Shown: positions 1 to 7,800 of the stretch, one piece after another
Layout: the number at the start of each line of letters is the position of its first letter
Numbering within the stretch: position 1 is the first letter of the stretch
Assembly: GCF_001887355.1 (NCBI RefSeq)
Contig: NZ_MPIN01000005.1
Location: 187,390 to 251,389 of the forward strand
Direction: 5' to 3'
Length of the DNA: 64,000 nucleotides
Source of the DNA: Cystobacter ferrugineus
Lineage (GTDB): Bacteria; Myxococcota; Myxococcia; Myxococcales; Myxococcaceae
Program-made: the position numbers and the translations under genes
The notes under the pieces: generated by a model
Seen by the model: only the letters and a program-made list of their open reading frames with translations
Databases searched by the model: none
Told to the model about the DNA's origin: nothing

Positions 1-2
1 TC

Positions 3-1772
3 GATTCGCGCGCCTCGCCCGAGGCCGCTTCCGGGTACATGAAGAATCTCGGGAGCGCCGACTCACCGTCGGGCAAGGAGTTCCTGGACTGGATGTCCCG
101 GCTCATCGCCGCGAAGCAGGGCCAACAGGTGGAAGCCTCGCTCATGCAGGCCCTCACCGAGCTCGAGAGCTTCGGCGCCGCGCCCCTGCTGCGCGTCGTC
201 GAGGAACTCCAGGACGCCGCCGACTGGGGAGATCCGGCGCTGTCCACGATGACACGCCGGCTCGCCGCCCGCATGGACACGCGCCCGGTCCACCGCTTCG
301 AGCTGGGCTGGCTCGCCCGGGAGGCGCTGGCCGACGTGGGCCTCGCGGAGAAACACCAGCGTGCGGCCCTCGAGGCCACGGGCGATCCCCAGCTCGAGGG
401 ATGGCTGGCATGGCTCGATCGGGACATGACGAAGCTGGAGGCCCTGCTCGACTCCTCCTCCCCGGACGTCCGCGGCAGCGTGCGGCTCACGGCGCTCGAG
501 CACCTGCTGGCGGAGAAGAAGGTGGAGCCCGCCGCGCTGATGGGCAAGCTCCGTCCGGTGCTGGCCACGTCCGGGGACGACTGGGGCTTCATCTCCCGGT
601 GCGTGAACCTGCTCGAGACGTACGAGCGCTACGGCGAGGCCCGCGGCCTGCTGGAGAAGTGGCTGGAGGCGCGCCAGGGCTCGAAGGCCTTCGAGATGGT
701 CTTCGCGCGCACGGCGCTCGCGCGGCTCCACCAGGCGGAGGGCAACGCCGCGGCGGCATGGAACGCGGTGTGGCCCGCGGTGGAGAGCTGGCAGTGGGAC
801 GCCATGCGGCGGGCGGCCCTGCTGTCCCTGGAGCTGGGCAGACCAGCGCAGGCACTGGAACTGGCCCAGGCCGCGTCCGGCCGCTACCCGGGGAGCAAGA
901 GCCTGTCCCTGCTGGCGGAGGTGCACTGGCGCGCGGGCCGTGCCGAGAAAGCGGCCGAGGCGCTCGCCCAACCGAAGCGCCCGGTGCGGCTGATGGACTG
1001 GCGATGGCGCATCGGCGAGCGCTTCGCCGCGGTCTTCGCCTCGCGCCCGGTGGAGGAAGGACTGAAGGCCTTCCAGGCGCTGCAGGAGAAGCAGATCGGC
1101 GCCACGGAGCTGAGCCAGCTCGCGGTGGAGGTGAACAAGGCGGGCAACCCCGCGCTCGCCTTCGAGATGCAATCCCGGCTCAGGGCTCCCGGGCTCCAGC
1201 AACTGGAGTTCTTCATGGGGGCCCATGGCTACATGAAGCAGCTGAAGGGCGAACCGGCCGCGCTGGACTGGCTGCGCGCCACCGTGCCGGAGGGCATGCG
1301 CGAGCCACTCAGCATGTTCGCCTTCGCGGACAGGGAGGACGCCGTGCTGTGGGAAGTCATTCCCCTGGCGGACGGCACGGAAGAGACCACGGACTATGTC
1401 TGGCTGATGCGCGCCGCCGCGAGCCTGCGCGCCCATGACACGGCCGAGGCCCACCAGCGTGCGCTCAGTCAGCGCTTCTCGGTGGACCGGCCCGGCTTCT
1501 ACCACCAGCTGGGCCGCCACCTGCTGGGCCTCCTCCCCGAGGAGGCCGCCATCGCCGCGGCGGCGACGCCCAAGAGCCAACAGGAGCTGCCCTTCTTCCT
1601 CGGCCTCAAGGCGCAGGCGGAAGGGCGCCACGAGGACGCGGTGACGTGGTACCGGGACTGCGTCGAGACGGGCAACCCGCGCAACGGCGAGTACCGGTGG
1701 GCCATGAACGAGCTCCACCGCCTGAAGCAGGCCGAGCTGAGCCTGGCCCTCCTGAAACAGCGGGCGCTCTGA
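3..1772 (+). CDS. TPR/alpha-solenoid protein, 5' end outside the window
   Basis: The frame is open from base 3 with no stop before the first in-window ATG at 39, so the true start probably lies upstream. At least 577 residues are visible. They are Ala/Leu/Glu-rich helical repeats of TPR type, for example around residues 180-300 and near the C-terminus, where a stretch about composition of work per call resembles the end of a TPR solenoid. There is no visible signal peptide, membrane segment or catalytic motif in the part seen. TPR solenoids generally act as protein-binding scaffolds; the partner is unknown. The gene ends 22 bp before the convergent epoxide hydrolase gene. Function not assigned. 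Confidence 0.8.
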   Translation, partial: DSRASPEAASGYMKNLGSADSPSGKEFLDWMSRLIAAKQGQQVEASLMQALTELESFGAAPLLRVVEELQDAADWGDPALSTMTRRLAARMDTRPVHRFELGWLAREALADVGLAEKHQRAALEATGDPQLEGWLAWLDRDMTKLEALLDSSSPDVRGSVRLTALEHLLAEKKVEPAALMGKLRPVLATSGDDWGFISRCVNLLETYERYGEARGLLEKWLEARQGSKAFEMVFARTALARLHQAEGNAAAAWNAVWPAVESWQWDAMRRAALLSLELGRPAQALELAQAASGRYPGSKSLSLLAEVHWRAGRAEKAAEALAQPKRPVRLMDWRWRIGERFAAVFASRPVEEGLKAFQALQEKQIGATELSQLAVEVNKAGNPALAFEMQSRLRAPGLQQLEFFMGAHGYMKQLKGEPAALDWLRATVPEGMREPLSMFAFADREDAVLWEVIPLADGTEETTDYVWLMRAAASLRAHDTAEAHQRALSQRFSVDRPGFYHQLGRHLLGLLPEEAAIAAAATPKSQQELPFFLGLKAQAEGRHEDAVTWYRDCVETGNPRNGEYRWAMNELHRLKQAELSLALLKQRAL

Positions 1773-1794
1773 GCCGCCGTCTCTCCCACCCGGA

Positions 1795-2931
1795 CTAGCG
1801 AAGCTCCCGGAAGAAGGCGCGCACGTCCGCGAGGAACAGGTCGGGCGCGTCGACGGCGGCGAAGTGGCCCCCCTGGGCCATCTCCGAGTAGCGCCGCAGG
1901 TTGTACCGGGCCTCCAGCCAGCGCCGGGGCGGCAGGGGGATTTCCTTGGGGAAGACCGCCACGGCGGTGGGGACGCGCACCGGACGGCTCGAGTCCGCGC
2001 GCCCCACGCCATGGGTCTCGTAGTACAGATTGGCGGCGCTCGCGGCGCTGTTTGTCACCCAGTAGAACATCAGGTTGGTGAGCAACCAGTCCTTGGAGAG
2101 GACGCGCTCGAGCTGCCCGCCACAATCGCTCCAGGTCTGGAACTTCTCGATGATCCACGCGGCGAGCCCCGCGGGCGAGTCGCTCTGGGCGATGGCGAGG
2201 GACATGGGCTTGGTGCTCTGCACCTGGAAGTAGCCCGTCTCGGCCGCCATGATCGCCGCCATCTTCTGACCGTACGCCTGGGCCAGCTCGCCCTGCTCTT
2301 CCCCGGGCGGCGGCCCCGCGAGGGCCAGGTTGAGGTGGATGCCCACCAGGTGCTCGGCATGCTCCACCCCGAGCGCCGTGGTGACGAGCCCTCCCCAGTC
2401 GCCACCTTGAGCGCCATAGCGCGAGTAGCCCAGGTGCTCGACCATGAGCCGGTCGAACGCGGCGGCGACACGTGCGGCATTCCACCCGGGTTCACGCGGC
2501 TTGCCGCTGAAGCCGTAGCCGGGCAACGCGGGGATGACCACGTCGAAGGCATCCCGGGCGTCGCCTCCGTGCGCGGCGGGGTCCGTCAATGAGCCGATGA
2601 GGTGGTGGAACTCGTAGATGGAGCCGGGCCAGCCGTGCGTCAACAGCAGTGGCATGGGAGAAGGGCCCTTGCCCTGGACGTGCCAGAAGTGGAGGTCCAC
2701 GCCGTCCACCTCGCACAGGAATTGAGGAAAGCGGTTGAGCTCGGCCTCGTGCCGGCGCCAGTCGTACTGGTGACGCCAGTGGGAGCACAGCTCACGGATA
2801 TAGGAGACATCGGCGCCGCGTTCCCAGGGAGCACCGGGCAGCGGCTCGGGGAAACGCGTGGCGTCGAGGCGGCGGTGCAGGTCGGTGAGAACCGCCTGGG
2901 GCACATCGATGCGAAAGGGACGCGGAGGCAT
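1795..2931 (-). CDS. Epoxide hydrolase (EHN-type alpha/beta hydrolase)
   Basis: 378 residues. An N-terminal EHN-type segment (about 1-110) precedes an alpha/beta-hydrolase core. The oxyanion-hole motif HGWPGS is at 99-104. The nucleophile sits in GGDWG, with Asp178. The catalytic His is likely in GGHFAAVDAP near the C-terminus. Family members open epoxides to diols by a covalent Asp-ester mechanism in the cytoplasm. The open frame extends upstream to 3066, but that part runs through the tRNA-like gene at 3023-3108. The ATG at 2931 begins at the usual family N-terminus (MPPRPFRIDVP) and was chosen for that reason. The ribosome binding site is weak. It is convergent with the TPR gene. Natural substrate unknown. 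Confidence 0.88.
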   Translation of the reverse strand: MPPRPFRIDVPQAVLTDLHRRLDATRFPEPLPGAPWERGADVSYIRELCSHWRHQYDWRRHEAELNRFPQFLCEVDGVDLHFWHVQGKGPSPMPLLLTHGWPGSIYEFHHLIGSLTDPAAHGGDARDAFDVVIPALPGYGFSGKPREPGWNAARVAAAFDRLMVEHLGYSRYGAQGGDWGGLVTTALGVEHAEHLVGIHLNLALAGPPPGEEQGELAQAYGQKMAAIMAAETGYFQVQSTKPMSLAIAQSDSPAGLAAWIIEKFQTWSDCGGQLERVLSKDWLLTNLMFYWVTNSAASAANLYYETHGVGRADSSRPVRVPTAVAVFPKEIPLPPRRWLEARYNLRRYSEMAQGGHFAAVDAPDLFLADVRAFFRELR

Positions 2932-3022
2932 GAGGCACCTGGGAGACGAGCGGCGCAATCGCCGTATCGCTTCACCATGCCGCATGAGCGCCACACGAGG
3001 AGATGCCAAAAAAGAATTGGAA

Positions 3023-3108
3023 CGGAAGGAGGAGGACTCGAACCCCAGGCCGCGAACGGCCCGCACCCGGTAGCGACGGGGCCTGGTGCCATCACCAGTT
3101 CACCTTCC
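3023..3108 (-). tRNA. Atypical tRNA-Sec-like tRNA (8/4 branch, long variable arm, anticodon probably GCT)
   Basis: 86 nt, including discriminator G at 3023. The acceptor is 8 bp (3108-3101 with 3031-3024) and only T3102/T3030 is unpaired. The D arm is a perfect 6-bp stem with a 4-nt loop (3098-3083), a hallmark of bacterial tRNA-Sec. The anticodon arm is 3081-3065; its outer pair is mismatched and the loop is TCGCTAC, so the anticodon is most likely GCT. The variable arm has a 5-6 bp stem with a TTCG loop (3062-3047). The T stem is 4 bp (3046-3043 with 3035-3032) with loop TTCGAGT. CCA is not encoded. A long variable arm plus G73 would suit seryl-tRNA synthetase. The UCA anticodon of a true tRNA-Sec is absent and position 33 is C, not T. 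It may be an allo-tRNA/selC*-type RNA or a decaying relative. Confidence 0.7.
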
Positions 3109-3253
3109 AGAAGTGCCAGCAGCAGGGCCCGCCTGCTGGCGCGCGGGGCGTACGGGCGTTGGAAGAGGCCTCTGGCCTCGTCCAAGATGGCCCTCCTCCC
3201 ATCCAGGAGAGGGACCGGAGAACTCCCCTCTGGGGAGCCCCCTTGCCCGCCGC

Positions 3254-3793
3254 TCACTCCTCCAGCTCCGTGTGCCAGTACGCGACGTCACGGAGGAACT
3301 TCTTCCACGGCAGGGGCATGCCCTTCTCGTAGGTGAAGGACAGTCGCACCGTGCCCGCCATCTTCCGGGGCTTCTCGGGAGTACTGAGCAGCTTCATCCC
3401 GGCCTGCTCCGGCGTGCGGCCCCCCTTGGCCTGGTTGCACGGCACGCACGCGATCACGATGTTCTCCCAGGTGGTGCGGCCGCCCTGGGCCCGGGGCACG
3501 ACGTGGTCATACGTGGCCTCGGGGCGAGACACCTTGCGGTTGCAGTACTGGCACCGGCAGTGGTCGCGCATATAGACGTTGTCACGGCTGAACTTGATGC
3601 CGCGCCCCTTGCGCCGCGAGCCGCGCAAGAAGCGGATGATGGAGGGCATCCGGATCTCCAGGGTGACGGAGCGGATGAGCTGGTCATACTCCTCGACCAC
3701 CTCGACCTTGCCCTGCCACAACAGCATGACCGCTCGCTGCCAGGAAATCCGTGCCACGGGTTCGTAGGACGGGTTGAGAACCAACGTCTCCAT
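3254..3793 (-). CDS. HNH endonuclease
   Basis: 179 residues. The zinc/HNH core is intact: CQYC (81-84), DHVVPRAQGG (96-105, catalytic His97), then Asn111 and C116-x2-C119 followed by NQAKGGRTP. This is the McrA-like HNH family common in bacterial chromosomes, often about 165-190 residues. It would cut nucleic acid using one metal ion. The open frame continues upstream to 4174, but that part crosses three tRNA genes. The ATG at 3793 gives the standard N-terminus (METLVLNPSYEP). The gene sits between two blocks of minus-strand tRNA-type genes and may be co-transcribed with them. Target and biological role unknown. Confidence 0.85.
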   Translation of the reverse strand: METLVLNPSYEPVARISWQRAVMLLWQGKVEVVEEYDQLIRSVTLEIRMPSIIRFLRGSRRKGRGIKFSRDNVYMRDHCRCQYCNRKVSRPEATYDHVVPRAQGGRTTWENIVIACVPCNQAKGGRTPEQAGMKLLSTPEKPRKMAGTVRLSFTYEKGMPLPWKKFLRDVAYWHTELEE

Positions 3794-3821
3794 GACTCGG
3801 GTGTCCTTCACTTCGGTGGAA

Positions 3822-3896
3822 TGTCCGCGGCGAGAGTCGAACTCGCACGTGAGCTGGGTTTGAGCCAGCCGCCTCTGCCGATTGGGCCACGCGGAC
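3822..3896 (-). tRNA. tRNA with anticodon CAA and a short variable loop
   Basis: 75 nt cloverleaf with a perfect 7-bp acceptor (GTCCGCG at 3896-3890) and discriminator A at 3822. The D stem is 3 bp, with a loop containing GG. The anticodon stem GCTGG/CCAGC is fully paired. The loop CTCAAAC gives anticodon CAA at 3862-3860. The variable loop is only six bases (TCACGT) and the T arm is perfect. CAA reads the leucine codon UUG, yet bacterial tRNA-Leu normally has a long variable arm. The RNA therefore has a class I body with a leucine anticodon. CCA is not encoded. Its charging identity is uncertain. Confidence 0.8.
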
Positions 3897-3899
3897 GGA

Positions 3900-3967
3900 C
3901 AGGCCGCCGGGGAGTCGAACCCCGCATGCCCGGATTTGGAGTCCAGGCTGCTCCCAGAGCGCGGCCT
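3900..3967 (-). tRNA. tRNA-Trp-like (CCA) with a truncated D arm
   Basis: The acceptor (AGGCCGC/GCGGCCT), anticodon arm and T arm are all perfectly paired. The loop CTCCAAA gives anticodon CCA (tryptophan), and the discriminator is G at 3900, as expected for tRNA-Trp. The D region is only about 13 nt (3960-3948). It can form a 4-bp stem closed by a TGG loop and has no normal T8-A9 linker, so the gene is several bases shorter than a standard tRNA-Trp. It could be an inactive copy or a functional D-arm-reduced tRNA. A second, normal tRNA-Trp would be expected elsewhere in the genome. Confidence 0.7.
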
Positions 3968-3982
3968 ACAATGATGAGAAAG

Positions 3983-4056
3983 TCTGGGTGACAGGATTTG
4001 AACCTGCGGCCTCACGGACCCGAACCGTGCGCTCCACCAGGCTGAGCTACACCCAG
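3983..4056 (-). tRNA. tRNA-Pro (CGG)
   Basis: 74 nt cloverleaf. The acceptor is CTGGGTG/CACCCAG and the anticodon stem is CACGG/CCGTG. The loop TTCGGGT gives anticodon CGG with G37. The T arm carries TTCAAAT. C1-G72 and A73 are the usual proline identity features. CCA is not encoded. Confidence 0.93.
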
Positions 4057-4077
4057 ATAAGGTATTCAAACGAAGAG

Positions 4078-4153
4078 TCGGGATGGCCGGATTCGAACCG
4101 ACGGCCTCGTGCACCCCAAGCACGCGCTCTCTTCCAGGCTGAGCTACATCCCG
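4078..4153 (-). tRNA. tRNA-Pro (GGG)
   Basis: 76 nt cloverleaf. The acceptor is CGGGATG/CATCCCG and the anticodon stem is CGTGC/GCACG. The loop TTGGGGT gives anticodon GGG. The T loop is TTCGAAT and A73 is present. It is first in the minus-strand tRNA run and lies 21 bp from tRNA-Pro(CGG). CCA is not encoded. Confidence 0.93.
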
Positions 4154-4178
4154 AGGGAAATGATGGCTGGACATGCGA

Positions 4179-4210
4179 GAGGCCGGACCCCCTTGGGGGG
4201 ACCCGGCCTC
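4179..4210. terminator. Strong GC hairpin beside the tRNA cluster
   Basis: Near-perfect inverted repeat, with arms GAGGCCGGACCCCC and GGGGGACCCGGCCTC around a short loop. It lies 25 bp upstream of the tRNA run, so it is more likely the terminator of a minus-strand transcript coming from 4220 and beyond than of the tRNAs. There is no clear T tract. Its outer stem matches that of the hairpin at 15799-15830. Confidence 0.5.
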
Positions 4211-4634
4211 TGACGCACCGCCTCAACTCTCGAGGCGGAACATCAGAAGGGGCTCGGGCAGGAGCACCAGTCGCGCGACCACCAGACGTCTGGCGATCCA
4301 AGCAGGCCCCCAGGGATGGAGCCAGCGACGAAGCGATGAAATGATTTGAGACTCAACGGGCCTGGCTTCATCGTCATCGTTCGCATCCTCACCGCTCCTT
4401 TCATCCGAGAGAGACGCGGACCTCGCCGGATCCTGACGCGGAATTTTTCCGGGCGATGTCGGGCCCGGCGAGGAACGACTTCCCCCGTCACCAGGAGGAC
4501 TGCCCGCGTGACGAGCGGAACATCGCCTCGCCGCGAGGGCGGTCACGCTGCCGTCACCGCGGTGTGGCACCTCTTCTGCGCACATCGCACCGAAAGAGCC
4601 CTCCTGGCTCCAACCGGAATTTTTCTGCATCTGG
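4211..4634. other. Intergenic stretch without a supported gene
   Basis: Several short frames cross this stretch. The most protein-like runs on the minus strand and stops at 4223, just before the 4179-4210 hairpin. It has an Asp-rich start and a Leu/Val/Arg-rich end, but no convincing start codon with a ribosome binding site. A second minus-strand frame has an AAAGGAG-like site near 4400 and encodes about 47 residues. Neither is recognised. The stretch may hold the promoter of the tRNA run. Confidence 0.4.
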
Positions 4635-4650
4635 TGTGAACTGGTTCACA
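4635..4650. promoter_or_regulatory. CRP-like palindrome
   Basis: The sequence TGTGAACTGGTTCACA contains perfect half sites TGTGA and TCACA six bases apart, the classic CRP/FNR-superfamily spacing. It lies about 185 bp upstream of the giant lipoprotein start at 4836. A regulatory role is inferred from the symmetry only. Confidence 0.5.
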
Positions 4651-4835
4651 GCTTTCGCGCGAAGACAGAGGTAGAGGGACGATGACCAGGTAGTCCGGAT
4701 GGCTCTGGACGCACAGTGATCCAAGGCTGTTTTCTCAGAAAGCAATCTCGTCAGCTTTCGTGACGTGCCATTGAAAGAGCCCGTGCCGCGCCATCTACTG
4801 CGGCAACGGGAGATGTGTTTTCGCAGGGGGGTAAA

Positions 4836-7800
4836 GTGTCAGGGTTCAAGCCGCAGTTGTTGTTCAGTGGATTGTTATGGGCACTTCTGGCTGGATGCGG
4901 GACGGAGCTGCCCGAGGACGGTGGCGGAGTCGCGCCTGGGAATCAGTCAGAGCAACAGGCCATCATCAACGAGAAGCCGCAGTGCGAGGCGAGCAGCATC
5001 GACTGGCCTGAATCCACGGGGACCTGTGATGGTCCTTTCGAGTACCAGTTGCAGTGCTACAAGTACCTTGAGAATTCGCCCTCGTGCGGACCGAGTGGAC
5101 GCTACTACCAGAAGGACTGCTGGCATACGTGCACCCTCACGCGCCCGGTCACCAAGGGACCGTACACCCAGGTCATCTACCCCATTTCCGAGGAGAAGAG
5201 AATCTGTAGCGGCGTCATCCTGGTATGTGATGACGATCCGCCGATCGAGACGCCAGATGAACCATTCGGGCCCCAGCGCAAGTGCCATTATGTTCCCAAC
5301 TGCAGGAACGAGGTGGTCCATGACTACGATGGCCCCTGCAACGGGGTTGCGCTCGACTATCGCAACACCCATTACCCCGACCAGGTCAACACCATCACAA
5401 CCCGCTACACCTATAGCCTTATGGAAGACGAAGGTGGCCCGGCGATGTGCAACTTCTGGCTCCAGAACGTGAGGGAGCAGTTCTCCTCAGGGCCAAACAA
5501 TCCCGCCTGCGGGTTTTCCTATCAGCACCTCTGTGATGACGAGTCGAGGCCCATCTACAACAACTGTCGGCACCCCGAGCACGGAAACGCGGACGTCAAC
5601 GAGTGCGCCAACGGCTACAACTCAGGACCCGATGGCTGGAGCAGCACGGCCCACCAGAATACCCCTGAACAAGCATCCGAACGGGTGAAGACGCACTGGA
5701 CCAGCCTGGGCAACGCGACCGAGACGCCGGTCTATATCACTGCTCCCCGCTGCGTGACCTGTGAGGATGAAGCAACCCCGTCCACCCGGTACGAGTGCTT
5801 GATGAGGGGCCTGGATCCCGCGCAGCGCAACTGGCGCGAAATCAACACGCGCTACAAGCTCCTCATGCACCTCAGGCTGCTCTACGAATTCAACGCGCAC
5901 GAACTGAGCGCGGATCCGGTCGAGGCCGCCAACCGCCGGGCGAAGATCCTGGCCCTCCTCGAGCAGGATGGGCCAACCTACCCCACGTGCGGCAAGGAAG
6001 TGGCCTACCTCGATGAGTCGCATCCGGACCCGCGGAATCCCGACTGCGCCACGCTGTATCAGCAGTATTTCAAGCTGAACTTCTGCGCCCGGCTGACGTC
6101 CGATTACGTCCCGGTGGCGGCATCGAATGCCTCCTTCGATTACTGCGCCGGGTTGATTCCCGTGTTCAGCCAGGATCACGGCACCTGCCGGGACACCCTC
6201 GCCTCCTGGGGCAAGGACTACCAGGACACCCTCTACGCCCTGGCCTCCAGGATGGTGAAGGAGTCTTCCTCCACGGCATTGACCGATGCGCAGGTGCAGC
6301 GGCGCCTGGACGCCATCCAGCAGTGGTACGACTACGCCTTCCGCGCCGGCCAGACGCCAGACCCGGCCCTGTGGCAGCAGCTCGATGGGCTGATGGGAGC
6401 GTTCTGGAAGGTCCTCTACGACGCGGAGGCGCCCTTCGACTCCAACGGACCGGCGGAGGGCGGCTATCGCGATGTCAGCCAGTTCGTCGCCGAGGGACTG
6501 GCAGTGGACCAGAAGGTGCTGCGGGCGGCCATCGCCAACATGGCCAGGACGGATGGAGGCCCCCAGCCGAAGCTCAAGAGATCGCCCCTCCTGCTGACGC
6601 TGGGCGGGGGCCTGCGCACGCTGGCCAATCGCGTGGAGGACACGGTGATGCTGCATGACCTGGGCTGCCGCTTCCATGGCTGCAAAGTGCCCGAGTCGCG
6701 CACGCAGGTCAGTGAGCTGATGGGACTGATCGGCTCGCTGCACGACCCGGCCGCGCTGGACGTGCGATTGCGGCGCCTCGCGACGACACATGCCGTGGCC
6801 AACGAGTGGCGCACCGTCTTCCAGGACCTGTATAACAATCACGCCGTCATCCAAGCCGCCCTGGAGGAGTGGATGGTGCCCGCCTCCACCGGCAGCGCGG
6901 AGACCTTCGCCTCCCGCTTCATGAAGACGGACGACTCGCGCTGGCCTTCCCTCCTGCTGGAGTTCGTCCAACAGGTGAAGGACGCGGAGCAGCGCACCAG
7001 CAGCTACGAAGCCACCGGCCGATTCGAACCGGGCCTCAACAACATCCTCCACACCGGTATGCAGGACGCCCAATTCGGCGCGGCGCGCAAGGCGCTCATT
7101 GACTTCCGGACCGACCTGGAGACCGAGCTCCAACGCTACGAGGCCGAAGAGGAGAAGTACGTGGAGCGGCTCGTCGCGCAGATCGGCAATGAAGCGGCGC
7201 AGGCCCAGTTCAAGTCGCAGATGGTGGACAGGGTCACGCGGATGGCCCAACTCTACGAGGATCTGGCGGGACTCAAGCTCAGCTCGGCCCATGACGAGGC
7301 GAAGTTTGGCGACTTCATGAAGTCCTTCGTGGATGCCGCCGAGGCGCAGCGGGCCAATCGACCTCCCTACGAACTCCTGCTCCAGAACGTGGAGTTCTCG
7401 CTGACGGCCCGCTCAAGCGCGCGATTCAACCCGGAAGGAGCCAACACGCCGGAAGGAAACACGAAGGTGGGCCGCGAGGACGTGAGGGCACTGAGTGTAC
7501 CCGGGAGTAGCCCCATCCACCTCGAGACCGGTGACATCCTCTACATCAATACCCAGGGGTCCTGGTCGCCCACCTGCGCTCTGCGCAAGGTGCGCGCGGA
7601 CAGCTATGGCTCCTTCGCGGGCTTCTCCTTTGACACGGTGACGACGACGCCCACCGGTCCGGAGGGCTATCTCATCAGCCGGGTGGCATCAGGAACCACC
7701 GCTATCAGCAACCAGTCGGTGAACTCCGCGGAGGCCTACGCCAACGTCTCGGTCAGCAACCGGGCGTGCGCGGGCGCGCGCGCGGATATGACGGTCAAGT

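Noticed and set aside
3023-3108. A true selenocysteine tRNA
   Set aside because: The fold fits, but the anticodon loop lacks UCA and no selenoprotein, selA, selB or selD is in the window. It is listed as a tRNA-Sec-like RNA instead.
4223-4630. Minus-strand frame ending just before a hairpin
   Set aside because: No start codon with a ribosome binding site and no recognisable domain; a competing frame covers the same bases. Kept only as a note in the intergenic entry.
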